A stretch of 64,000 bases of DNA from JAGPCK01 sp964535575 (GTDB lineage: Bacteria; Bacteroidota; Bacteroidia; UKL13-3). The stretch spans positions 248,001 through 312,000 of the forward strand of contig CAZHTC010000003.1 in assembly GCA_964535575.1 (NCBI GenBank), read 5' to 3'. The translations under genes and the position numbers were made by a program. Below are positions 51,186 through 59,937 of this stretch, in pieces (the first letter of the stretch is position 1; each line of letters begins with the position of its first letter). The notes under the pieces are model-generated. The model did not search any database. It had not been told where the DNA came from and was given only the letters and a program-made list of their open reading frames with translations.

Positions 51186-52382
51186 TTACAGGAAAGGGAA
51201 GGGAGGGAAGGTTTTTGGAGGATGCTGAAAGGGATTGTATTCATAGTTAGCCACCACGCAACTGTAACACTGACCCATTAAATCAAACAGAAACCGTTGC
51301 GCATTGCCTCTGTTTATTCCAACAAAGAAAGAGGCATCGTGCAAGGGCAAATAAAAGCAGGCGCTATTATATCCGTGTAATGAACCTATGTGGCCATAAG
51401 CAATAAAGCCTTTTCCGAAATTGTATTTCATCAGACCTAAACCATATTCATATCCGTATTCATCTAAACTTTCTGTTGTGGTTTGCATCATGGCAAGCAA
51501 CGTTTCTCGTTTTTTGAAAAAATAACCCTGCATTAACGTTTTGATAAATAAGTTCATTTCGTCTGCCTGTGATACCACTCCTCCGGTTGCCCAGGTCCAG
51601 CTTAGGTTATTATGGCTAATATCAATCCCATTATTATAGCCGCCTGCCAGCGGTGTTGAAGGTTGTTCATAGGTCCAAACCGATGAGTTAAACATATGCA
51701 AAGGCGTAAAAATCCGGTCTCTTAATACTATATGAAAAGGTTGTCCGGTTATTTTTTGAATAATCAAACCCAGCAAAATATAGTTTGTACTGCTGTAATG
51801 GTATTTACCGGCTGTGCCCGGAATAAAATAAGGTTGTCCGGCACATACGTTATAAATGAGCAGGTCTTCGGGGGTATAGTTTTTATCAGGAAAGTACACG
51901 GTTGAGTTTATAAAATTGGCATCTACAAAATCATAAATACCGCTGGTATGTTTTAATAATTGACGAACGGTAATAAAGTTGCCGTAGGATATACCGTTCA
52001 ACACGCAAATATTATCTGTAATTTCACGTGAAAGGAATTTATTTATCGGGTCATTCAGTTTTATTTTACCTTCCTCATGTAACTGAAGGATAATCGTGGC
52101 AGTCATCACCTTGGTATTGCTGGCAACTCCCATTTTGTGAACTACGCTCATGGGTTCTTTTAACTCCATATTGGCATAACCGGAGGCTGCCTGAACAAGG
52201 CTGTTGTCTCTTAGCCGCCATGACGAAACAATACCCGGAACTTCAGGATTGTTTTGCAAAAAAGTATCGAGCTGTGCCTGTAGTGTTTTTTGTTGAATAA
52301 ACTGATCGCTGTCATTGTCAGACTTTATTTGGCAGGCGGTGAAAAATAACATCGCCATTAGAGTAAATGCTAAACCTTTCAT
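51186..52382 (-). CDS. Beta-lactamase family serine hydrolase (lipoprotein)
   Basis: A 398-aa class C beta-lactamase/DD-peptidase-fold hydrolase. It is a lipoprotein (lipobox FTAC, Cys17). Ser88-Asn-Thr-Lys91 (SxxK, nucleophile) is followed by the YSSTNY motif in place of YxN, and HIGSLHGYNS near the C-terminus matches the third (H/K)xG box. The family covers D-aminopeptidases, esterases and penicillin-binding proteins; antibiotic hydrolysis cannot be assumed. It contains the TTTCACGTGAAA palindrome at 52022-52033. Confidence 0.88.
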   Translation of the reverse strand: MKGLAFTLMAMLFFTACQIKSDNDSDQFIQQKTLQAQLDTFLQNNPEVPGIVSSWRLRDNSLVQAASGYANMELKEPMSVVHKMGVASNTKVMTATIILQLHEEGKIKLNDPINKFLSREITDNICVLNGISYGNFITVRQLLKHTSGIYDFVDANFINSTVYFPDKNYTPEDLLIYNVCAGQPYFIPGTAGKYHYSSTNYILLGLIIQKITGQPFHIVLRDRIFTPLHMFNSSVWTYEQPSTPLAGGYNNGIDISHNNLSWTWATGGVVSQADEMNLFIKTLMQGYFFKKRETLLAMMQTTTESLDEYGYEYGLGLMKYNFGKGFIAYGHIGSLHGYNSACFYLPLHDASFFVGINRGNAQRFLFDLMGQCYSCVVANYEYNPFQHPPKTFPPFPFL

Positions 52383-52435
52383 AACCCAATTTTACAGTAA
52401 GACCGTTGGGTTAGGTAAAACGCTGCATTCAGGAA

Positions 52436-53842
52436 CTACAAAGTAAATTCTTGGCCTTTAACCGGAATGGTTATTTTATCGAAATGCTTTTGCCTGAGCA
52501 ATGTTTCAAACGTTGCCATTGATGGTTCATCGCCATGGGTAAGAAATACCTGTTTCAGTTTTGATGAGTTATAAGAAAGCGTATTTTGAATTAATTGTTC
52601 CTGGTCGGCATGAGAACTGAATACATCGGTTGATGTAATTTGTGAATATACCCTCAGTTCTTTTCCTTTTATTTTTACGGTTTTTTGTCCGCTCAATAGG
52701 CGGGCACCCAGCGTTCCTTCGGCACAATAACCTGCAATAAGAATGGTGCTGAATGGATTTTGTACGTGGTTTTTTACATGCTCCTGTATTCTTCCACCTT
52801 CCACCATGCCTGCAGCTGAGATGATCACGTATGGTTCATGGCAGTAAAAAAGATCTTTTTCATCGGCAGGGGTTTGTACAAAAGTGAGGTTTTCAAAATC
52901 AAACAGGTCGCCTTGTTTGGCATAAAATGCTTTGGCTTCTTCGTTTAGCTGATGTTGATATTGCTCGTAGTAGGGAGTGGTGCGTAAGGCCAGCGGACTA
53001 TCCACAAAAACTTTTATACGTGGAAGTAATCCTTGTTTGTCTAATCGGTTAAGCGTGTAAATAATGGCCTGCGTTCTTCCTACGCTAAAGGCCGGAATAA
53101 CAAGTTTGCCGTTAATTTTCACACAGGTTTCATTGATATGATGCAATAATTCCGATTCTGCGTCCCGTTGTACTTTGTGCATCCGTCCGCCATAGGTGCT
53201 TTCGGTTATCAGGTAATTCAACTCCGGCATTTGTTCAGGGTTTTTTACCAGTTTTGAATTGTTTCGTCCAAGGTCCCCTGTAAATCCAATGTTTTGTGTC
53301 TGGCCATTTTCAGTAAATTCAACCAATACGCTGGCCGCTCCAAGCAAATGTCCGGCTTCGTAAAAGGTAAATTGTAGCCCATCATTCAGCCGGAATGGTT
53401 TGTGAAAATCAAGCGTAATCACTTGTTCCATGCTGTTCATCACATCTTTTTGCGTAAACAAAGGAACCGCATCCTGTGCTCTTCTCCCTTTTTTAGAACG
53501 ATTTTTGGCTTTCCGGGCATCACCTGCCTGAATATTGGCGCTGTCTAAAAGCAGGTGTTTAACAATATCGGCAGTGGCAGGAGTGCAAAAAATATGTCCT
53601 CTGAAACCCTGACTAACCAGGTTTGGAATATTACCCGAATGATCGATATGGGCATGCGTTAAAATAAGAATGCTTATGCCAGCCGGGTCAAAAGGAAAGA
53701 GGCGGGAGGGATTACCATGAAGGTGACGTTGTTGCTCATAATCAAGGCCGCAATCAACTAAAACCCGATAGCCCTTTTGGGTTTCAAGCATGTACATACT
53801 TCCGGTAACCTGTCGGGCCGCGCCCCAAAACGTTAATTTCAT
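52436..53842 (-). CDS. MBL-fold/beta-CASP RNA-processing nuclease
   Basis: A 468-aa protein from the ATG at 53842. The metallo-beta-lactamase core has THAHIDHSG (H63, H65, D67, H68), ESTYGGRMH and FTGDLGRNNS. The beta-CASP insertion has PAFSVGRTQ and VDSPLA, followed by SSAGMVEGGR and the ending FSSHADQEQL and FLTHGDEPS. This is the CPSF73/YSH1-like group, which cleaves RNA (exo- or endonuclease) in bacteria and archaea. It is divergent from guaA. Confidence 0.93.
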   Translation of the reverse strand: MKLTFWGAARQVTGSMYMLETQKGYRVLVDCGLDYEQQRHLHGNPSRLFPFDPAGISILILTHAHIDHSGNIPNLVSQGFRGHIFCTPATADIVKHLLLDSANIQAGDARKAKNRSKKGRRAQDAVPLFTQKDVMNSMEQVITLDFHKPFRLNDGLQFTFYEAGHLLGAASVLVEFTENGQTQNIGFTGDLGRNNSKLVKNPEQMPELNYLITESTYGGRMHKVQRDAESELLHHINETCVKINGKLVIPAFSVGRTQAIIYTLNRLDKQGLLPRIKVFVDSPLALRTTPYYEQYQHQLNEEAKAFYAKQGDLFDFENLTFVQTPADEKDLFYCHEPYVIISAAGMVEGGRIQEHVKNHVQNPFSTILIAGYCAEGTLGARLLSGQKTVKIKGKELRVYSQITSTDVFSSHADQEQLIQNTLSYNSSKLKQVFLTHGDEPSMATFETLLRQKHFDKITIPVKGQEFTL

Positions 53843-53917
53843 AAAGCTGGCAAAGGTAATCAATCTACCTATTGCAAACTCTTTCATTTAAGATTCGTTT
53901 CATCCGACTGAACTTTG

Positions 53918-53925
53918 TATTTTTG
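53918..53925 (+). promoter_or_regulatory. -7 box of the guaA promoter
   Basis: TATTTTTG matches TAnnTTTG, 11 bases before the guaA ATG. No clear -33 TTG at the expected distance was seen, so the call rests on the -7 box. Confidence 0.4.
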
Positions 53926-53936
53926 CCGCCATCATT

Positions 53937-55463
53937 ATGGAAGAAAAAATTTTAATTCTCGACTTTGGTTCTCAATACACGCAACTTATTGCCAGACGTC
54001 TTCGCGAACTTCAGGTGTACAGTGAGATTTATCCCTTCAATCATTTCCCCGACCCCGATGATTCAGTAAAAGGCGTTATTTTTTCGGGAAGCCCTTTTTC
54101 GGTAAATGATTCCGATTCACCGCGCATTGATTTAGGTAAGTTCAGAAAAAAATTACCTGTTTTAGGCGTTTGCTACGGAGCGCAACTTATGGCTCACGAA
54201 GGGGGAGGCAAAGTGCAGGCATCAAATACACGTGAATATGGCCGCGCCAGTTTAAATGCCATCAAAGACGATGTGTTGTTTAAAAACATAAAACTTGGCA
54301 CTCAGGTGTGGATGAGTCACGGAGATACCATTAAGGAAGTTCCGGCCGGATTTGAAATTATTGCCGGTACCGAAAGTGTGGCCTGTGCCGCTTATAAAAT
54401 TAAAGATGAATTAACCTATGCTATTCAGTTTCATCCCGAGGTTACTCACTCTACTGACGGAAAAACACTATTGCACAATTTTATTACCGATATATGCGGG
54501 TGCTCGCAAAACTGGACCCCGGCCCATTTTATTGATACCACAGTGGCCGAATTAAAACAAAAACTTGGTAACGATAAAGTGGTAATCGGGTTAAGCGGTG
54601 GCGTAGATTCATCGGTTGCGGCTATTTTGCTCAAACAAGCCATTGCATCAAACCTGTATTGTATTTTTATTGATAACGGATTGTTGCGCAAAGATGAGTA
54701 TGAAAAGGTGTTGCACGGATACCAGAATATGGGATTAAATGTGATAGGGGTTAACGCTAAACAACAATTTCTTTCGCAGTTAAAAGGAGTTACCGATCCT
54801 GAACAAAAGCGTAAAGCCATCGGGAGGGTGTTTATAGAGGTTTTTGATCAGGAAGCACACAAAATTCAGGATGTAAGCTGGCTTGCTCAGGGAACCATCT
54901 ATCCTGACGTAATTGAATCGATTTCGGTTAAAGGTCCTTCAGCCACTATTAAATCACATCACAATGTGGGCGGCCTGCCTGAAACCATGAAACTGAAAAT
55001 TGTGGAACCGCTGCGCATGTTATTTAAAGATGAAGTGCGTGCTGTGGGAACTGCTTTAGGAATTGATCCTCTTATTTTAAAACGTCATCCGTTTCCGGGT
55101 CCGGGTCTTGCTATCCGCATACTGGGAGATATTACTGAAGAGAAAGTCCGGATTTTGCAGGAAGCTGATGCTATTTTTACTGATGAATTAAAGGCACATA
55201 ACTTGTATGATCAGGTATGGCAGGCCGGAGCTGTTTTTCTTCCGGTTCAGTCGGTAGGAGTTATGGGTGATGAGCGTACTTACCAGCATGTAATTTGTTT
55301 AAGGGCGGTAACTTCGGTTGACGGAATGACGGCAGACTGGTGTCATTTACCTTACGAATTTTTAGGTTTGGTATCAAATAAAATTATCAATCAGGTTAAG
55401 GGAATAAACCGGGTGGTGTACGATATAAGTTCAAAACCACCAGCCACCATTGAATGGGAATAA
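53937..55463 (+). CDS. guaA: GMP synthase (glutamine-hydrolysing)
   Basis: Converts XMP to GMP. The 508-aa protein has an N-terminal class I glutamine amidotransferase with Cys79 in GVCYGAQLMA and FHPEVTHS, then the ATP pyrophosphatase loop SGGVDSS (about 219-225) and a GMP synthase C-terminal dimerisation domain (VQSVGVMGDERTY to VYDISSKPPATIEWE). Complete. It is followed after one base by a periplasmic-binding-fold gene started at TTG. Confidence 0.98.
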   Translation: MEEKILILDFGSQYTQLIARRLRELQVYSEIYPFNHFPDPDDSVKGVIFSGSPFSVNDSDSPRIDLGKFRKKLPVLGVCYGAQLMAHEGGGKVQASNTREYGRASLNAIKDDVLFKNIKLGTQVWMSHGDTIKEVPAGFEIIAGTESVACAAYKIKDELTYAIQFHPEVTHSTDGKTLLHNFITDICGCSQNWTPAHFIDTTVAELKQKLGNDKVVIGLSGGVDSSVAAILLKQAIASNLYCIFIDNGLLRKDEYEKVLHGYQNMGLNVIGVNAKQQFLSQLKGVTDPEQKRKAIGRVFIEVFDQEAHKIQDVSWLAQGTIYPDVIESISVKGPSATIKSHHNVGGLPETMKLKIVEPLRMLFKDEVRAVGTALGIDPLILKRHPFPGPGLAIRILGDITEEKVRILQEADAIFTDELKAHNLYDQVWQAGAVFLPVQSVGVMGDERTYQHVICLRAVTSVDGMTADWCHLPYEFLGLVSNKIINQVKGINRVVYDISSKPPATIEWE

Positions 55464-55464
55464 A

Positions 55465-56598
55465 TTGAAAAAAATCATCGCATTTGTTCTTTTAATCACT
55501 TTTGCAGGAAACGGATTTGCTCAAACCGATAGCCTGCCTGTTTCATCCATGCAATTCAGGGTGCAATTGGTTTTGCCTCTTTTTCTGGATAACGAAACCG
55601 AATTGAAGGGAGCCGATGCGCAATGGCAAAAAATTGCAATAAGTTATTATCAGGGAGTATTATCAGCATTGGATTCGCTGGAACGGGCAGGTTTTAAATT
55701 GCAGTTGTTTGTTGACGATTATAAAAGTGATACCAATCTGATAAAGGAAATTATGGCCCGTCCTGATCGACAAAATATGGATTTAATCATCGGGCCGCTG
55801 TACAAAAACGGGTTTCATGTGGCCGAACGTTTTGCCGCTAAAAATAAAACGCCCATTTTGTCTCCGTTTCTTACTTTTCAAACACAAAGTAATAATGAAT
55901 TTTCAGTTGCCGCCAACCCAACCATTGAGTCATACGGCAGGGAAATGGCCCGTTATATCAACAATCACCTCGACAGTGCAAATATTTTACTGGTACATGA
56001 CGGGAGTGCGATGGATAAAAGTTTTACCAAAGCATTTAATAAGGTGTATAATACCGGTAAAAAAAATCTGCTAAAAGATTATACCTACTCCCGAGCCACT
56101 CATCCGGCCAAAGGATTAATGATGACCATGTACAATTGGGTGATAATTCCTTCAAAAGATGAAAAAACAGTAAACACGGTTTTATATCAGTTGCACGATA
56201 CTATTCAGGATAATCCGATGAGTGTGGTAGGAATGCAACCCTGGCTCGAATTCAGTAACGTGAATTTTAAATTGTGGGATACACTGGATATACATTTACT
56301 TACTCCCTATTACATCAATTATCACGACTCCATTATTCATGCATTTGTTATGCGTTTTCGCGAGCATTACGCCACCGATCCAGATGAATATGTATTCAGG
56401 GGGTATGATCAGTTTCTGGTTATGATGTATATGCTGCGTAATCATGGTAAGAATTTTCAAAGTGCTGTAGTGGGAAATGAATATCCGGCATTGCACACCC
56501 GTTTTCGGTTTAACAGGGAAGCTAAAAACAGCGGGCTTGAAAACGGTTATCTCAATATTCTGCGTTATGATGAATTTAGATTTCATAAACTTCAGTGA
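55465..56598 (+). CDS. Periplasmic-binding (type 1 PBP) fold protein
   Basis: A 377-aa secreted protein from TTG 55465 (signal KKIIAFVLLITFAGNGFAQ), one base after the guaA stop. It has the layout of amino-acid ABC-type (LivJ-like) receptors: an N-terminal lobe with VQLVLPLFLDN, a hinge LDLIIGPLYKNG-type strand, AAKNKTPILSPF and a C-terminal lobe ending YDEFRFHKLQ. In Bacteroidota the guaA neighbour often also carries LysM repeats, which are missing here. No ABC transporter genes adjoin, so it is probably an orphan receptor or structural protein. It overlaps the next gene by 4 bases (GTGA). Confidence 0.72.
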   Translation: MKKIIAFVLLITFAGNGFAQTDSLPVSSMQFRVQLVLPLFLDNETELKGADAQWQKIAISYYQGVLSALDSLERAGFKLQLFVDDYKSDTNLIKEIMARPDRQNMDLIIGPLYKNGFHVAERFAAKNKTPILSPFLTFQTQSNNEFSVAANPTIESYGREMARYINNHLDSANILLVHDGSAMDKSFTKAFNKVYNTGKKNLLKDYTYSRATHPAKGLMMTMYNWVIIPSKDEKTVNTVLYQLHDTIQDNPMSVVGMQPWLEFSNVNFKLWDTLDIHLLTPYYINYHDSIIHAFVMRFREHYATDPDEYVFRGYDQFLVMMYMLRNHGKNFQSAVVGNEYPALHTRFRFNREAKNSGLENGYLNILRYDEFRFHKLQ

Positions 56599-57794
56599 GC
56601 CGCATTGAAGATATCAGGCTGTCGCATGTAAAGCGCATATTGGCTGCGTATCATTTTGAAATACCGTTGCATCATTTCCTCAAAAATTATTTTCGCGAAA
56701 ACAAACAAATAGGATCTAAAGACCGTAAACTGCTCCGGCAGTACACTTACCATTGGTTTCGGTTGGGCCAAGCTATTATCGGTGAAGAGACCGAGTTGCG
56801 TTTGGCAAAGGCCGTTTTTTTAAATGAAAAAAAAGCGTCTCCTTTTTTCGATTACCTCTCGTTGCGTTCTCAATGGAAACCCGATGATGCCTCCTGGAGT
56901 TTTCCGGTACAGGAAAAGCTAAAACTGTTACAGATTTCGTATACCGACATTTTTCCGTGGATGGATGAATTGTGTGATGAATTGCGTAAAGATGAGTTTA
57001 TCGAAAGTTTTTTTAAACAACCCCGCTTGTGGTTGCGTGCACGAAAGGGGAAAGAACAACTTCTGGAACAGCAATTACTTCACCAGCAATTGCCTTTTGA
57101 GCGAAATACCCTGTTGCCCCGGGCATATGCTTTGCCAAATGGAAGCAATCCGCAAACGGAAGGTCTGGCCGAGGTGCAGGATTTAAGTTCGCAGCAGGTA
57201 ATCGGTTTTGTTAAGGTTACTCCGGGGATCACTATATGGGATTGTTGTGCCGCCTCAGGAGGGAAAAGCCTTGCCCTTGCGGATGACAATTCAGGCATAA
57301 ATTTATTTGTATCTGACCTGCGCGAACGGATACTGGAGAATTTACACCAACGGTTTGCCACAAACGGGATTAACTCTTATGCAGCGGCTGTTGCCGATTT
57401 AAGCAGGCAGCATTCCTGTATTTCCTTTACCAAATGGCCAGACAGAAAACGAATAGAAGCTACTCACGGATTTTTTGATGTAATTCTGGTAGATGCTCCC
57501 TGCAGCGGTTCGGGTACATGGGCCCGCACCCCCGAACAGTTACAGCAAATGAATGAACAAACCGTAGACCGGTATGCTGCTTTGCAAAGAAGTATTGTAC
57601 AAAATGTGTTGCCTTTTTTAAAACCAAACGGACAATTGGTATACATCACCTGCTCGGTATTTGCCAGGGAAAACGAAAAGCAGGCTGATTATTTTGCCGC
57701 GCACTTTCACCTTAAAGCAATTACTGAAAAACTTGTTCAGGGAGCTGCAGATGGTGCCGATACCATGTTTGTATCGGTGTTACATAAGCCCTGA
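56595..57794 (+). CDS. RsmB-like rRNA (cytosine-5) methyltransferase
   Basis: A 399-aa protein started at GTG 56595, overlapping the previous stop as GTGA. The N-terminal NusB-like RNA-binding helical domain (about 1-120) is followed by the NOP2/Sun domain: IWDCCAASGGKSLALA (SAM site), DAPCSGSGTWARTPEQ (Cys303) and VYITCSVFARENEKQ (catalytic Cys353). Fits the RsmB family acting on small-subunit rRNA; the exact target base is not provable. Confidence 0.9.
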   Translation: MSRIEDIRLSHVKRILAAYHFEIPLHHFLKNYFRENKQIGSKDRKLLRQYTYHWFRLGQAIIGEETELRLAKAVFLNEKKASPFFDYLSLRSQWKPDDASWSFPVQEKLKLLQISYTDIFPWMDELCDELRKDEFIESFFKQPRLWLRARKGKEQLLEQQLLHQQLPFERNTLLPRAYALPNGSNPQTEGLAEVQDLSSQQVIGFVKVTPGITIWDCCAASGGKSLALADDNSGINLFVSDLRERILENLHQRFATNGINSYAAAVADLSRQHSCISFTKWPDRKRIEATHGFFDVILVDAPCSGSGTWARTPEQLQQMNEQTVDRYAALQRSIVQNVLPFLKPNGQLVYITCSVFARENEKQADYFAAHFHLKAITEKLVQGAADGADTMFVSVLHKP

Positions 57795-57826
57795 ATAAAT
57801 TAAATCTCCCCTGGCTACTGCACTTT

Positions 57827-58201
57827 TCAGGCAGTCTTGTTTTCGTAATACTTTTGGTTGTAGAGGTACGAAGTAAAAGCCACGGCAAAAACAACCACCA
57901 TGGTAAGCATGGGTAATTGAAAACCATCAACAGACACCACTGAATACACAGCTCCGATTAAATCGAAAATTAAACCGGCATAAGCCCATTCTTTTAATTT
58001 TTTAAAGCCCGGAATGAGAATGGTAATACTGCCCAATAATTTGGCAACCCCGATAAAAGGAATGAAATACACAGGATATCCCAAATGATTCATAAATTGT
58101 TTTGCATCCTCTATCACCAGCATATCCGGTATGGCAGAAAAAATCATAAAGGCCGAAAATAGGATGGTTGTTGTCCAGTAAATAAGTTTTGTTTTTTTCA
58201 T
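57827..58201 (-). CDS. DoxX-like membrane protein
   Basis: A 124-aa four-helix membrane protein: WTTTILFSAFMIFSAIPDM, the GYPVYFIPFIGVAKLLGSITILIPG segment in part, AYAGLIFDLIGAVYSVV and MLTMVVVFAVAFTSYLY. This is the DoxX/DoxD-like fold found in small detoxification operons. It is the last gene of the ArsR, SRPBCC-VOC, DoxX run (2-base gap). Activity unknown. Confidence 0.85.
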   Translation of the reverse strand: MKKTKLIYWTTTILFSAFMIFSAIPDMLVIEDAKQFMNHLGYPVYFIPFIGVAKLLGSITILIPGFKKLKEWAYAGLIFDLIGAVYSVVSVDGFQLPMLTMVVVFAVAFTSYLYNQKYYENKTA

Positions 58202-58203
58202 AT

Positions 58204-59169
58204 TTATTTTTGGTTAAAATTTAACATCCAGTTGATCCCGAATTTATCTGTAAAGCTGCCAAAGTAAGCGCCCCAAAACATATCCTGTAAAGGCATTGTA
58301 ACCTTACCTTCGGCTGAAAGTTCTTCAAACAATCGTTGCGTTTCTTCTTTGGTTTCAGGCTCCAGAGAGATGTGCATATTATTTCCGGGTATAACGGTAA
58401 ATCCCATTTCTGCGGGAGCATCGGTTCCCATTAAAATATGATTCGCTGTTATGGGTAATTCTACATGTAGTACCATTTGCTTTAGGCTCTCGGCCACGGG
58501 AGGTTGATTGGCATCAGCCGGTAAATCGCCAAATCGCTGAATACCATTTCCTGTAAATTGTGTTTTAAAAACCGATTGATAAAACAGAAATGCTTCCTCC
58601 GTATTGCCGGGAAAGTTGAGGTAAGTACACACCCGCGATTTTGCATCAGTGCGTAATTCATTTCTTAGTTTTAATTGTGCATCCAGGTATTGATCCAGAT
58701 TACCTAATGCCATAGTAAATCCTTCTTTAAATCCCATTTCGATAATTTTTTCCAGGTCTTCTAATTTTTCGTATTGGGCAACAATATTCACTGTGGTGGT
58801 TTGTGCATTTTGGGTAAATGTATTATTCCAAACTGTGCGCGGAAAGTCGGTATTAATGTTTCCGGCCTCGTCACAAAAAGCATCCAATCCAGAAAAACTT
58901 TTCAGTATGTCAATCTTTTTATATTCGTTCAGGCAATAGTGTTTTTCACCTTCCGGACTTATCATGTAATAAAGCCACCGTCCGCCTACTCTAAAATCCA
59001 TTGAGATAGTTTTAGTTTGATAGGGTTTTGGTGCCCACCATTGGTCAAGCAGTTCGGGTTTAGTCCATGCGTCCCATACCAGTTCCAGATTGGCGGCAAA
59101 TTCCCTGGTTACTTTCACAGTGTTGTTTTCCTTATTTACAGAAAAATCAAATTGTAGATGTGGATTCAT
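58204..59169 (-). CDS. Fusion of AHSA1/SRPBCC and PhnB-type VOC domains
   Basis: A 321-aa two-domain protein. Residues about 10-165 form an Activator-of-Hsp90-type START/SRPBCC domain (TREFAANLELVWDAWTKPEL, DQWWAPKP, FRVGGRWLYYMISPEG). Residues about 178-321 form a PhnB-like VOC domain (VCTYLNFPGNTEEAFLFYQ, HILMGTDAPAEM, MFWGAYFGSFTDKFGINWM). These are often separate genes beside an ArsR regulator; here they are fused. Start ATG overlaps the ArsR stop by 4 bases. Likely a small-molecule binding or detoxification role. Confidence 0.88.
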   Translation of the reverse strand: MNPHLQFDFSVNKENNTVKVTREFAANLELVWDAWTKPELLDQWWAPKPYQTKTISMDFRVGGRWLYYMISPEGEKHYCLNEYKKIDILKSFSGLDAFCDEAGNINTDFPRTVWNNTFTQNAQTTTVNIVAQYEKLEDLEKIIEMGFKEGFTMALGNLDQYLDAQLKLRNELRTDAKSRVCTYLNFPGNTEEAFLFYQSVFKTQFTGNGIQRFGDLPADANQPPVAESLKQMVLHVELPITANHILMGTDAPAEMGFTVIPGNNMHISLEPETKEETQRLFEELSAEGKVTMPLQDMFWGAYFGSFTDKFGINWMLNFNQK

Positions 59170-59486
59170 TTTTTATTCTTTTTAAGGTGATTTAATAGCG
59201 AGTCAAGTTCATTAAAGCGGCTTTCCCATATTTTTCGGAGTTGTTCAAGCCATTTATCTATTTCTTTCATTTTAGCAGCATTCAGGTCATAGTATATTTC
59301 CCGGCCCCTGTATTCCGGTTTCACCAGTTCGCATTCGGTAAGTATCCGTAAATGTTTTGACACAGCCTGCCTGGTGGTGTCAAAATGGTCGGCTAATGCA
59401 TTTGGAGTCATGGCCTGCGCTGCAATCAGTAATATAATAGCCCTACGGGTGGGGTCGGCTATGGCTTGAAAAACATCTCTTCTCAT
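59166..59486 (-). CDS. ArsR family transcriptional regulator
   Basis: A 106-aa winged helix-turn-helix protein from the ATG at 59486. DVFQAIADPTRRAIILLI and the recognition helix TTRQAVSKHLRILTECELV are typical; the wing is RGREIYYDLN. It has no CxCxxC-type metal site, so it belongs to the ArsR subgroup controlling SRPBCC/DoxX genes rather than a metal sensor. It heads its operon and overlaps the fusion gene by 4 bases; autorepression from the region upstream is likely (inference). Confidence 0.92.
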   Translation of the reverse strand: MRRDVFQAIADPTRRAIILLIAAQAMTPNALADHFDTTRQAVSKHLRILTECELVKPEYRGREIYYDLNAAKMKEIDKWLEQLRKIWESRFNELDSLLNHLKKNKK

Positions 59487-59937
59487 GAGGGTATCCGGAT
59501 TAAATATGCAACTAATCGAATGCAAATATATATATGCAACTATTCGGTTTCACATTTTTTTAATTTTTTTTAATGTTATCCTTTTTACGGGGTAAAAAAT
59601 ATTCCCCATTGAGTAAAGACCAAGGGGGATCAGCTACATGGAGGGGTATATTTAACCTAAAACTTCAATGGAGTAGCTTATCCACATTTGCCCAAAACCT
59701 ATTCACAAATTACTTGTGTAAAAAGATGAAAATAGTTGAAAATAAGAAAGGTTAACCCTTACAAGAAATTCACATTATTCCCTACCGCAGGGTGTGCTCA
59801 GCAGTTTAGGCTTTTGGCGGGGGCAAGCCTTAAGGTTTTGAGCAGTTTACTATGTTGATAGAATATAGGCCTTCGCAATTGCGGAAAGTAGTAATTTTAC
59901 CCTTCTGTTTATCGCAGTTTTGCAAGGAGTAAATTCA
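59487..59937. other. Gene-free AT-rich region with DnaA-box-like sites, candidate origin
   Basis: This 451-bp gap has no plausible gene. It holds a perfect DnaA box TTATCCACA (59678-59686), near-matches CTATTCACA (59699-59707), the reverse-strand TGTGTAAAA (59715-59723) and AAATTCACA (59766-59774), a very AT-rich block (59500-59580), two TGAAAATA units 10 bp apart (59727-59744), AGCAGTTTA direct repeats (59800, 59841), an AGGCTT/AAGCCT hairpin (59808-59830) and the palindrome CGCAATTGCG (59874-59883). Genes diverge from it and parA/parB are adjacent. These fit an oriC or DnaA-regulated promoter; an ordinary promoter region is the alternative. Confidence 0.4.

Noticed and set aside
59573..59755. 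60-aa ORF in the parA-upstream gap
   Set aside because: No homology-like pattern, no promoter or ribosome-binding site, and it covers the DnaA-box region; treated as non-coding.
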